Positions 1 to 5,700 are shown, counted from the stretch's first letter. The stretch is DNA of 5,771 nt from Thermoleophilaceae bacterium (GCA_013696425.1 JACCYP010000179.1:1-5771), one strand, 5' to 3'. Made by a program: numbers and translations. The notes: generated by a model from the letters alone, not told the origin.

Positions 1-534
1 GAGATGAGCCTCGTGGGCTTCCACCTGACCATCGCCCGCAGCCGCCCCACGGCCGACCCCGCCGATCTTCACCGCGCGGGCGCCGAGGCGGCGCTCGCCG
101 CGAACGTGGCCCACTCCCAGGGCACGAGCCTCATCTCCTTCGAGGAGACCGGTGCCTACCGCCTGCTGCTGCCGGCGATGAGCGAGGACCCCACCGAGCT
201 CCAGCGCTTCCATGACGAGACCGTGGCGCCGCTCGTGGCCTACGACGAGCAGTACGAGACGCAGCTGGTGCACACGCTCGAGTCATTCCTCGACGCGGAC
301 GGCAACGTCGCGAGGACCTCGGAAAAACTCTTCACCCACCGCCACACGATCCGGTACAGACTGGAGCGTGTGAAGGAGCTCTCGGGACTCGACGTGGGAT
401 CGACCGACGGGCGTGAGCGCCTCGGCCTCGGCCTGAAGGCGATGCGCGTGCTCGGCATCCCCAGCGGCACCGGTCCCGCCTCCGAAGCGGGCGCCGAGGC
501 CGGCCGGGTCCCGCAGGGGGAGAAGGACCGCTGA
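1..534 (+). CDS. PucR/CdaR-family transcriptional regulator, C-terminal part (5' end outside window)
   Basis: The open frame runs off the left edge, so this is the 3' end of a longer gene; the ATG at 4 is probably internal. Counting from that ATG, residues ~15-85 resemble the GGDEF-like region before the DNA-binding domain in PucR/CdaR proteins (AGAEAALAANVA, ISFEETGAYRLLL). Residues ~88-150 match the C-terminal PucR helix-turn-helix: LESFLDADGNVARTSEKL followed by the signature HRHTIRYRLERVKELSGLD. In this family (CdaR, PucR) the domain binds DNA and the N-terminal part senses a metabolite, but that part is missing, so the effector and target genes cannot be read. The last ~25 residues are a Gly/Ala/Glu-rich, probably disordered tail. 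The stop codon overlaps the CTG start proposed for the next gene, suggesting translational coupling. Family assignment is firm; physiological role is unknown. Confidence 0.9.
   Translation, partial: EMSLVGFHLTIARSRPTADPADLHRAGAEAALAANVAHSQGTSLISFEETGAYRLLLPAMSEDPTELQRFHDETVAPLVAYDEQYETQLVHTLESFLDADGNVARTSEKLFTHRHTIRYRLERVKELSGLDVGSTDGRERLGLGLKAMRVLGIPSGTGPASEAGAEAGRVPQGEKDR
519..533 (+). promoter_or_regulatory. Shine-Dalgarno sequence deciding a CTG start
   Basis: GGAG at 519-522, within the purine-rich stretch GGGGGAGAAGG (516-526), lies eight bases before CTG 531. No other start candidate for the downstream secreted protein gives a complete signal peptide, so this site supports a non-standard CTG initiation coupled to the preceding gene's TGA (532-534). 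Confidence 0.55.
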
Positions 535-857
535 GGCGGGTCGCGCTCGCCGCGCTCGCCGCCGCCGTGCTGCTCGTGCCGGCCTCGAGCGCGTCCGCCG
601 CCCGCTGCCAGCTTCCGGACTCGGTCACCACCCAGAGTGCGATCGATGACATCACCGTCGCGAAGACCACCTGCCGCACCGCGCTGCGGGCCGTGCGGGT
701 CTGGGACAACTCCGACCTCTGCCGCGAGCTCGACGCCTGCAAGGTCAAGGCGAGTGCGCGCTGGCGTTGTCACGTGATCAGCGCGGACGAGGTACGCAGC
801 TCGATCCGCTGCGCCGCCAAGAACCGGCGCCGCGTGAGCTTCACGAGCCAGCTCTAG
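531..857 (+). CDS. Small secreted six-cysteine protein, CTG start proposed
   Basis: Function is not recognised. Read from CTG 531 the product is 108 aa with a textbook Sec signal peptide: an RR pair at residues 2-3, a hydrophobic core VALAALAAAVLLV, and a likely signal peptidase I site near ASA-A at 23/24. The mature part has six cysteines (26, 48, 64, 70, 80, 94), an even number that fits disulfides outside the cell. The spacing TTCRTALRAVRVW ... RWRC ... IRC ... RRRVSF resembles a small secreted fold I recall as common in Solirubrobacterales-type actinobacteria (from memory, not searched). Start choice: the only ATG/GTG/TTG codons in frame are GTG 567 and GTG 576, which cut away the charged N-terminus and most of the hydrophobic core. 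CTG 531 has GGAG at 519-522, eight bases upstream, and overlaps the regulator's TGA as CTGA. The gene ends convergently with the HNH pseudogene. A cell-envelope or extracellular role is inferred. Confidence 0.75.
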   Translation: MRRVALAALAAAVLLVPASSASAARCQLPDSVTTQSAIDDITVAKTTCRTALRAVRVWDNSDLCRELDACKVKASARWRCHVISADEVRSSIRCAAKNRRRVSFTSQL

Positions 858-1590
858 GCAGCCCGGCGCTCGCGCTCGGCCGCCTCTTCGTACCAGCGCA
901 CCCACTTGCGGACGGCGTTGTCCGAGACGCCGTACTTCCGGCCGACCGCGAGGTAGCTGGTGGCCCTGATCTCGGCCATCAGCTCTTCGTAGGGCGGGCG
1001 CTCGACCTTCCGGAGATCCGGCTTCGGCCCGTGGTCCCTCCTCTTGCCCTCGTCGCCGCACGCTTTGGAGCAGAACTTCTGGCTTGCGTACTTCGGCCGA
1101 AACGAGGCCCCGCATTGCCGGCAGTCCCGTGCGCGTGCCACGTTCCGGCCGCAGTGCGTCTCGAGCGTCGCGGCGCAATTCGGGCACACGATTTGGAGGT
1201 TCTCGAGCCGGTGGTCCTGGGCCTCTCCGTTGATGTGATCCAGGATCAGTGACATCTGCTTGCCGCACCAGAGTTCGCCCTGGCCGCAAAGCTCACACCT
1301 GCGCTCCTTGAGGCCCTCGGCGTAGAGCCTGCGCTTGACGTGCTTGCGCCCATGGTCGAATTCGCAACAAGGACTTCACTGAGCGGACGCCGAGGCGCTT
1401 GAACCCTGCTCGACCAGTGCGGGTCGAAATGCTCCGTGCTCGCGCCCCAGAGGCGCGCGTACTTCTGGAGCGTCGAGTGGTTCCCGCCGGCCGGCCTCAG
1501 TCCGAGCTTGCGGAGAGCTTCGGACCACGACCGTGACGTGGCGATTGCTTCTCGTGCGTCGTGTTCGTTCCAGCGAATCCGCTTCGGCAT
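854..1590 (-). pseudogene. HNH endonuclease-like protein, broken by a one-base frameshift
   Basis: The reading starts at ATG 1590, running leftwards, and switches frame at 1352-1353. There the codon between ANST and GRKHVKRRLY has only two bases; relatives usually read NSTY followed by a basic LK/VKRRL segment, so one base is missing. Restoring it gives 245 aa. In that numbering: an N-terminal helix-turn-helix-like region (~10-55, with LGLRPAGGNHSTLQKY); the HNH/zinc core with CELC (99-102), LDHING (117-122), HRLENLQIVCPNC (127-139) and THCGRN; a second zinc knuckle CRQC...CSKAC (157-178); and a C-terminal helix-turn-helix (~200-235, VGRKYGVSDNAVRKWVRW). Such genes occur as free-standing, often mobile or phage-associated nucleases; the target is unknown. 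As it stands the 5' fragment ends at 1246 and the 3' fragment has only internal ATG 1255. Parts are about 55-57% GC by hand count (1321-1380, 1561-1620), below its neighbours, suggesting acquisition. Sequencing error remains possible. Confidence 0.85.
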
Positions 1591-1592
1591 GA

Positions 1593-1606
1593 CGAACGTA
1601 TGTTCG
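1593..1606. promoter_or_regulatory. LexA/SOS box (perfect consensus palindrome)
   Basis: CGAAC-GTAT-GTTCG matches the CGAACNNNNGTTCG operator bound by LexA in Gram-positive bacteria and actinobacteria, including the RNRY preference in the centre on both strands. It lies two bases upstream of the HNH gene's ATG (1590, minus strand) and downstream of the tRNA-Gln 3' end, so a repressor bound here would cover the HNH start. The inner TACGTT on the minus strand could double as a -10 box. All ten fixed positions match; in a window this size a chance match is unlikely (on the order of half a percent). Confidence 0.6.
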
Positions 1607-1629
1607 CATCTCGGCCAGATGGAAAGGAA

Positions 1630-1703
1630 CTGAGGGGCGAGGACTTGAACCCCGGTTTCCAGTACCAAAAACTGGCGACTTAGACCCGTTAGTCGACCCC
1701 TCA
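1630..1703 (-). tRNA. tRNA-Gln (anticodon UUG)
   Basis: The minus strand folds into a complete 74-nt cloverleaf. The acceptor stem TGAGGGG pairs perfectly with CCCCTCA and is followed by discriminator G73. The D stem is GACT/AGTC with a GG-containing loop. The anticodon stem CCAGT/ACTGG encloses the loop TTTTGGT, with anticodon TTG at 1668-1666. The variable loop has four bases, and the T arm is CGGGG-TTCAAGT-CCTCG with one G-U pair. The U1-A72 first pair and G73 are typical identity elements of glutamine tRNAs. CCA is not encoded and must be added afterwards. It reads CAA and, by wobble, CAG. It sits 14 bp after the channel gene and 39 bp before the HNH start, in the same direction. Confidence 0.95.
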
Positions 1704-1714
1704 ACGGCGGTGAG

Positions 1715-1720
1715 AGTCTA
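1715..1720 (-). promoter_or_regulatory. Possible -10 box for tRNA-Gln
   Basis: TAGACT on the minus strand fits TANNNT and ends 11 bases before the tRNA 5' end; its first three bases are the channel gene's stop codon. No convincing -35 element is visible, so the tRNA may instead be co-transcribed with the channel gene. Confidence 0.25.
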
Positions 1721-2377
1721 GGTCCTCGACGGCCGCGCGCGCCCGATGTTCGACACCAGCACCGCGATCACCGTCACGAGGTAGATCTGGCCGAGCAGCG
1801 CCTCGGTCACCGCCAGGGTCCGGGCCAGGGGGAGGGCCGGCACGAGGTCGCCGTAGCCGGTGGTCGTGAGGGTGATGAAGGAGAAGTAGAGGAAGTCCTG
1901 CATGCCGGCGTCGCCCGAGACGAAGAAGGGATCGCCGCCGATGTTCTCGACCGCGGCGTCCACGGTTGCGAACAGGGCGCCGATCAGCAGGTAGATCGCG
2001 ACGGCGCCGAAGACCGTCTCGAGCGTCACCTTCTTGTCGGCGCGGATCTGGCGTGCCAGCCCCCGCGCCAGCGCGAACGGCGCCATGGCCAGCACGAACG
2101 CGGAACACGCGCGCGTCAGGCCGATCTGCAGCTGGGAGGGGTCGTCGAGGGCCAGCAGACCGGCAACGATCGCGACGGCCACGAGCGGGATGGCAACGTG
2201 CATCGCCCTGCGGGCCTCCGCGACCAGGAACACGAACAGCGCTGCGCCGGAGAAGAGGAGGAGGGTCACGAGGCGCGACCAGTCCTCCTCGGGCACCGAC
2301 ATCGCGAAGGCGATCGGGATGGCCACCGCGACGAGCGCCAGGCCGTACCGGTGGCTTCCCCGCAGGCGCGCGATCAC
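1718..2377 (-). CDS. Potassium channel-like membrane protein (Ion_trans_2 pore)
   Basis: The product is a 219-aa integral membrane protein. Hydrophobic segments lie at about residues 12-28, 36-53, 60-77, 88-106, 119-142 and 186-210. Between the last two is a re-entrant pore region, DFLYFSFITL (161-170), followed by the potassium selectivity filter TTTGYGD (171-177). The two-helix-plus-pore unit at the C-terminus is the Ion_trans_2 arrangement of bacterial K+ channels; four or five extra helices precede it. There is no charged S4-type voltage sensor, no RCK/TrkA-N domain and no cyclic-nucleotide domain, so gating cannot be predicted. The start is GTG 2377: no Shine-Dalgarno is seen, but TAGTGT lies six bases upstream, as expected for a leaderless mRNA. 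It is divergent from glmU and precedes tRNA-Gln. Potassium selectivity is inferred from GYGD. Confidence 0.88.
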   Translation of the reverse strand: MIARLRGSHRYGLALVAVAIPIAFAMSVPEEDWSRLVTLLLFSGAALFVFLVAEARRAMHVAIPLVAVAIVAGLLALDDPSQLQIGLTRACSAFVLAMAPFALARGLARQIRADKKVTLETVFGAVAIYLLIGALFATVDAAVENIGGDPFFVSGDAGMQDFLYFSFITLTTTGYGDLVPALPLARTLAVTEALLGQIYLVTVIAVLVSNIGRARPSRT

Positions 2378-2383
2378 GCCGCG

Positions 2384-2389
2384 ACACTA
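2384..2389 (-). promoter_or_regulatory. Candidate -10 element for the channel gene (leaderless start)
   Basis: TAGTGT on the minus strand (TANNNT) ends six bases before GTG 2377, which would place the transcript start at the start codon itself. No ribosome-binding site is present, consistent with leaderless translation common in actinobacteria. No clear -35 element is seen. Confidence 0.4.
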
Positions 2390-2396
2390 CCGGCGC

Positions 2397-2402
2397 TACG
2401 CT
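2397..2402 (+). promoter_or_regulatory. Candidate -10 element for glmU (leaderless start)
   Basis: TACGCT (TANNNT) ends seven bases before the glmU ATG at 2410, the spacing expected if the mRNA begins at the A of ATG. The bases between (GCGGCGC) contain no Shine-Dalgarno sequence. The -35 position lacks a recognisable match. Confidence 0.4.
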
Positions 2403-2409
2403 GCGGCGC

Positions 2410-3783
2410 ATGGCCGCCGGGCCCACCGTGCTGATCATGGCCGCCGGGCACGGGACTCGCATGAAGAGCTCGCTCCCGAAGGTCCTCCACCCCGTCTGCG
2501 GGCGTCCCATGCTGCTCTGGGTCGCCGCGGCCGCCCGTGCCGCGGGGGCCGAGCGCGTGGTGGCCATCACCCGCCCCGGGGAGGGCGTGGCCGAGCACCT
2601 CCCCGAGGACATCGAGACGGCCGAACAGACCGAGGGGGAGGGCACCGGCAGCGCCGTGCTCGCCGCCCGCGAGGCGATCGACCGCGACGGGACCGTGCTC
2701 GTGCTCTCCGGGGACAACCCGCTGATCGCGTCCGAGCTGATCGAGGGGATAGTCGCCACGCACCAGGAGCAGCAGGCAAAGGCCACGCTCCTCACCACCA
2801 GCCGGCTCGATCCCACCGGCTACGGCCGGATCGTGCGCGGCGCCGACGGCGGGGTCGAGAAGATCGTCGAGACCAAGCACACCGACGGCGTGCCGGAGGA
2901 GTACCTGGCCATCCGCGAGATCAACATCGGCGCCTACGCTTTCCACGGCGGCGCTCTGCTCGACGCCCTCGACCGCGCCGACGAGGAGCGCGGCGAGCGC
3001 TATCTCACCGCCGCCTTGCCGCTCATCCTCGAGAGCGGCGGCCGGATCGCCCCCTTCGAGACCGACGACGTGTCGAGCGCCATGGGCGTGAACAACCGCG
3101 CCGACCTGATGGACGTCGAGCGCCACGCGCGCAGCGCGCTGCTCCGCGCGCACGCCCGCGCCGGCGTGTCGTTCCCGAACCCCGAAACGGTCACGATCGA
3201 CGCCGAGGTCGAGATCGGCGAGGACACCGTGATCGAGCCCGGCACCACCCTCCGCGGCCCGACGGTGATCGGCGCCGGCGCCACCATCGGCCCCGGCACG
3301 ACGGTCGAGAACTCCGAGATCGGCGACGGCGTGAGCGTCCTGCACTCCTACCTCACCCACTGCGTCGTACACGACCGCGCCAGCATCGGCCCGTTCGCCT
3401 ACCTGCGGCCGAAGGCGGACATCGGCGCGGACGCGAAGGTCGGCACCTACGTCGAGGTGAAGAACTCCGTCATCGGGGCGGGGGCGAAGATTCCGCACCT
3501 CTCCTACATCGGCGACGCCGACGTCGGCGAGGGCGCGAACGTGGCCGCCGGGAACATCACCGCGAACTACGACGGGCGCGACAAGCACCGCACCACGATC
3601 GGCGCGCGCGTGCGCACCGGCGTGAACACCTCCTTCGTGGCTCCCGTGACCGTCGGGGAGGGCGCGTATATTGGCGCTGGCTCCGTGATAGTCGACGACG
3701 TCCCTGCCGGAGCGCTCGGAATCTCGCGCCCCGAGCAGAAGAACGTCGAGGGTTTCGCGGAGCGAGTCGAGAAGAAGCCATGA
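2410..3783 (+). CDS. glmU: Bifunctional UDP-N-acetylglucosamine pyrophosphorylase / glucosamine-1-phosphate N-acetyltransferase
   Basis: GlmU acetylates glucosamine-1-phosphate with acetyl-CoA and then couples the product to UTP, giving cytosolic UDP-GlcNAc for peptidoglycan and other glycans. The 457-aa length matches the family (E. coli 456). The N-terminal uridyltransferase domain (~1-230) starts with LIMAAGHGTRM...LPK, including Arg17 and Lys24, and has GTGSAV, the metal-binding Asp102 in SGDNPLI, and GVNNR (Asn228). A linker leads to a C-terminal left-handed beta-helix (~250-440) of IG-x-G hexapeptides, with GPFAYLRP, TYVEVKNS, HLSYIGDA, ITANYDGRDK and FVAPVTVGEG. His363, in HLSYIGDA, falls at the same number as the E. 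coli acetyltransferase base. ATG 2410 is chosen because the fold begins directly after it; the frame stays open further left but has no coding support there. One mild oddity is AAGNITANYDG where GAGTITANYDG is usual. Its TGA overlaps the prs ATG. Confidence 0.97.
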   Translation: MAAGPTVLIMAAGHGTRMKSSLPKVLHPVCGRPMLLWVAAAARAAGAERVVAITRPGEGVAEHLPEDIETAEQTEGEGTGSAVLAAREAIDRDGTVLVLSGDNPLIASELIEGIVATHQEQQAKATLLTTSRLDPTGYGRIVRGADGGVEKIVETKHTDGVPEEYLAIREINIGAYAFHGGALLDALDRADEERGERYLTAALPLILESGGRIAPFETDDVSSAMGVNNRADLMDVERHARSALLRAHARAGVSFPNPETVTIDAEVEIGEDTVIEPGTTLRGPTVIGAGATIGPGTTVENSEIGDGVSVLHSYLTHCVVHDRASIGPFAYLRPKADIGADAKVGTYVEVKNSVIGAGAKIPHLSYIGDADVGEGANVAAGNITANYDGRDKHRTTIGARVRTGVNTSFVAPVTVGEGAYIGAGSVIVDDVPAGALGISRPEQKNVEGFAERVEKKP

Positions 3784-4820
3784 GCACGCTCGAGACCGAC
3801 GCCATCACAGCCATCGCGAACAGCCTTCCGTCGGGCTATGACAAGAAGCTGATGATCGCCACCGGGCGCTCGAGCCAGGAGCTCGGCGCCCGGATCGCCG
3901 AGAAGCTCGGCGTCTCGCTCACCGACGCCGGGAACAAGACCTTCGCCAACGGCGAGGTCTACTGCCGCTTCAAGGAGTCGATCCGCGGCGCGGACATCTT
4001 CCTCATCCAGTCGACCTCATCGAACGAGGTCGAGGGCATCACCGCCAACGACTCGCTGATGGAGCTCCTCGTGATGGCCGACGCCGCCGTGGGCGCCAGC
4101 GCACACCGCGTGATCGCCGTCACGCCGTGGTTCGGCTATTCGCGCCAGGACAAGAAGTCCGCTCCGCGCGAGCCGATCACCGCCCGCCTCGTGGCGAAGC
4201 TGATGGAGACCGCGGGCATCGACCGCGTGCTGACGATGGACCTCCACGCCGGCCAGGCGCAGGGCTTCTTCCAGAAGCCGGTCGACCACATGACCGCCAT
4301 GCCGATCCTCACCCAGTATGTGAAGGACCACCTCGGCGATCCCAGCGACCTCGTGATCATCTCGCCGGATGCCGGCCGCGTGAAGCTCACGCGCAGGTTC
4401 GCCGAGAAGGTCGGCGTGCCCTACGCGCTGCTCGAGAAGCAGCGCCCCGCCCAGTCGGTCGCCGAGATCGGCTACGTGATCGGCGAGGATCTGATCCAGG
4501 GCAAGAAGGCCGTGATCGTCGACGACATCATCGACACGGGCGGGACGCTCGCCGTCGGGGCGCAGACCGTGATCGACGCCGGTGCCGCCGAGGTGTACGC
4601 GGTCGCCACGCACGGCCTGTTCTCCGGCAACGCGTTCGCGACGCTCAGCAACTCTCCGCTCTCGGGCATCCTCGTCACCGACACCGTGCCGCTGCGGGCC
4701 GGAGCGCCGGACATGATCAAGGTCATGTCCTGCGCCGACATCCTCGAGGATTCGATCCGCCGGATCTTCACCGACGATTCGGTGTCCGAGATCTTCGCCG
4801 GCGAGAACCAGCTCTTCTAG
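3780..4820 (+). CDS. prs: Ribose-phosphate pyrophosphokinase (PRPP synthetase)
   Basis: Prs transfers pyrophosphate from ATP to ribose-5-phosphate, making PRPP for purine, pyrimidine, histidine, tryptophan and NAD synthesis in the cytosol. Visible motifs in order: FANGEVYCRF (55-64), DIFLIQST (72-79), WFGYSRQDKK (117-126), REPITARLVA (130-139), TMDLHAGQAQGFF (152-164, catalytic-region His156), PDAGRVK (196-202) and the PRPP-binding loop VDDIIDTGGT (247-256). THGLFSGNA follows. The FANGE and PDAGRVK variants are those expected of actinobacterial enzymes. At 346 aa it is longer than the usual ~310-330 because ~22 residues precede the first core strand (LMIATGRSS). ATG 3780 is kept because it overlaps the glmU stop as ATGA, with the purine-rich GAGAAGAAG just upstream. 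The glmU-prs order is well known in Gram-positive bacteria. Confidence 0.97.
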   Translation: MSTLETDAITAIANSLPSGYDKKLMIATGRSSQELGARIAEKLGVSLTDAGNKTFANGEVYCRFKESIRGADIFLIQSTSSNEVEGITANDSLMELLVMADAAVGASAHRVIAVTPWFGYSRQDKKSAPREPITARLVAKLMETAGIDRVLTMDLHAGQAQGFFQKPVDHMTAMPILTQYVKDHLGDPSDLVIISPDAGRVKLTRRFAEKVGVPYALLEKQRPAQSVAEIGYVIGEDLIQGKKAVIVDDIIDTGGTLAVGAQTVIDAGAAEVYAVATHGLFSGNAFATLSNSPLSGILVTDTVPLRAGAPDMIKVMSCADILEDSIRRIFTDDSVSEIFAGENQLF

Positions 4821-5284
4821 ATGTACGACTTCCTGCTCACAGTCCACATCCTCTGCGCCGTCGCCTGGGTGGGCGGCGGGCTCACGATGCACATCTTCGG
4901 CCGCCTCGCCGCCTCGCCGCCGCGTCCGGGGACCGGGCGCGGATGCTCACCTTCGTCGAGGACTCGAACAAGATCGGGCCCCGCTTTTACGCGCCGCTCA
5001 GCCTGATCCTGCTCGTCGCGGGCGTCCTGCTCGTGGGCGAGGTCGGCTACGAGCACTCCCAGCTCTGGATCACGCTCGCCTACCTCGGCTGGCTCACCTC
5101 CTTCGTCATCGGGATCCTCTACTACTCGCGCAAGGGCAAGGAGCTCGAGACGATCGTCGCCGGTGAGGGTTTGGAATCCGACGCCTTCCTCGCCAACTAC
5201 GCGGCGGTGGCGCGGGTGAACACCGTCGAGCTCACGATCCTGTTCCTCATCGTCGTCGACATGGTTGTCAAGCCGGGGCTCTAA
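4821..5284 (+). pseudogene. DUF2269-like integral membrane protein, frameshifted by an 8-bp tandem duplication
   Basis: The first 31 codons after ATG 4821 encode helix 1, LLTVHILCAVAWVGGGLTMH, typical of DUF2269 proteins. The frame then becomes a Pro/Arg/Ser-rich tail ending at 5006. The rest continues in another frame to TAA 5282-5284: RMLTFVEDSNKIGPRFYAP, helix 2 LSLILLVAGVLLVGE, helix 3 LWITLAYLGWLTSFVIGIL, a loop, and helix 4 VELTILFLIVVDMVV. The switch coincides with a direct repeat of CGCCTCGC (4902-4909 and 4910-4917). Removing one copy gives GRLAAASGDRARMLTF in one frame and an intact protein of 151 aa, the usual family size with four helices. Function of the family is unknown. It follows the prs stop with no spacer, and the lipoprotein ATG follows its stop with no spacer. 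Whether the duplication is real, variable within the population, or an assembly error cannot be told here. Confidence 0.85.
4900..4921 (+). repeat. 8-bp tandem repeat (about 2.75 copies) causing a frameshift
   Basis: The stretch has period eight from 4900 to 4921: two full adjacent copies of CGCCTCGC at 4902-4917 plus partial matches on each side. Losing one unit restores the reading frame of the DUF2269-like gene. This is a typical substrate for replication slippage. Confidence 0.85.
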
Positions 5285-5698
5285 ATGAAACGAACCGCAT
5301 TCGCCGCACTGCTCGCCGCCGCCCTGATCGCAGGCTGCGGTGAGGACGAAACCGACACCGAGGATCCGAAGACTCCCTCCGCGCCCTCCGCCGAGGCGGC
5401 GAAGCAGGACTCCGAGGCGAAGACCCAGGCGGCCCAGCTCAGCACCGAGGTCGAGGCGTGCTTCGTCGACGCTCAGGACTACTCCTCGTGCAAGGAGCCG
5501 CCGGATTCGACGGCCGAGCTCGGCGGCAACCCCGGTCAGGTAGAGGTAACCGAGGCGAACGCGGCGAGCTACACGATCACGGCGAAGTCCCAGACCGGGA
5601 ACACCTTCACCGTGGAGAAGTCGGACGGCGGGGCGGTCGAGCGCACCTGCAACGACTCCAGCGAGCCCGACGGAGGCTGCAACGACGGAAAATGGTAG
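5285..5698 (+). CDS. Lipoprotein with pilin-like C-terminal domain
   Basis: The 137-aa product starts with MKRTAFAALLAAALIAGCGE, a lipoprotein signal peptide with lipobox LIAGC and lipidated Cys18; the following residues GEDETDTED are acidic and suit an exported, membrane-anchored form. A low-complexity Ala/Ser/Pro/Glu linker (~20-45) leads to a segment recalling actinobacterial type IV pilins and pseudopilins: KTQAAQLSTEVEACFVDAQD (the end of the pilin alpha-1 helix), then YSSC, GQVEV, SYTITAKSQTGNTFTVEK, RTC and GGCNDGKW. The four mature cysteines besides Cys18 (59, 69, 122, 132) would pair as two disulfides, as in those pilins. A prepilin leader (Gly-Phe-type peptidase site and long hydrophobic helix) is absent, so it is unlikely to polymerise as a normal pilin. 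Its ATG follows the preceding TAA directly, so it is probably the last clear gene of the glmU-prs operon. The pilin resemblance is from recognition of the pattern, not a search. Confidence 0.85.
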   Translation: MKRTAFAALLAAALIAGCGEDETDTEDPKTPSAPSAEAAKQDSEAKTQAAQLSTEVEACFVDAQDYSSCKEPPDSTAELGGNPGQVEVTEANAASYTITAKSQTGNTFTVEKSDGGAVERTCNDSSEPDGGCNDGKW

Positions 5699-5700
5699 AC

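Noticed and set aside
240..1289. Long minus-strand frame of 349 codons
   Set aside because: Arg/Gly/Pro-rich shadow of the regulator, secreted-protein and HNH genes with no recognisable motif.
1340..1372. Programmed ribosomal frameshift in the HNH gene
   Set aside because: No slippery heptamer, in-frame stop at the shift site or downstream pseudoknot; a missing base explains it more simply.
1591..1704. N-terminal extension of the HNH frame to TTG 1704
   Set aside because: It would translate through the whole tRNA-Gln; family similarity begins after ATG 1590.
1966..2409. Upstream extension of glmU by about 148 codons
   Set aside because: It is antisense to the channel gene and has Arg/Ser-rich composition; the GlmU fold starts at the ATG at 2410.
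2374..3588. Minus-strand frame of 404 codons opposite glmU
   Set aside because: Val/Asp/Gly/Ala-rich mirror of glmU codons, typical of antisense frames in GC-rich DNA.
2034..4820. A 928-codon open frame merging the glmU region with prs
   Set aside because: The first ~580 codons are an Arg/Pro/His-rich out-of-frame reading of glmU; only the part from 3780 is real (prs).
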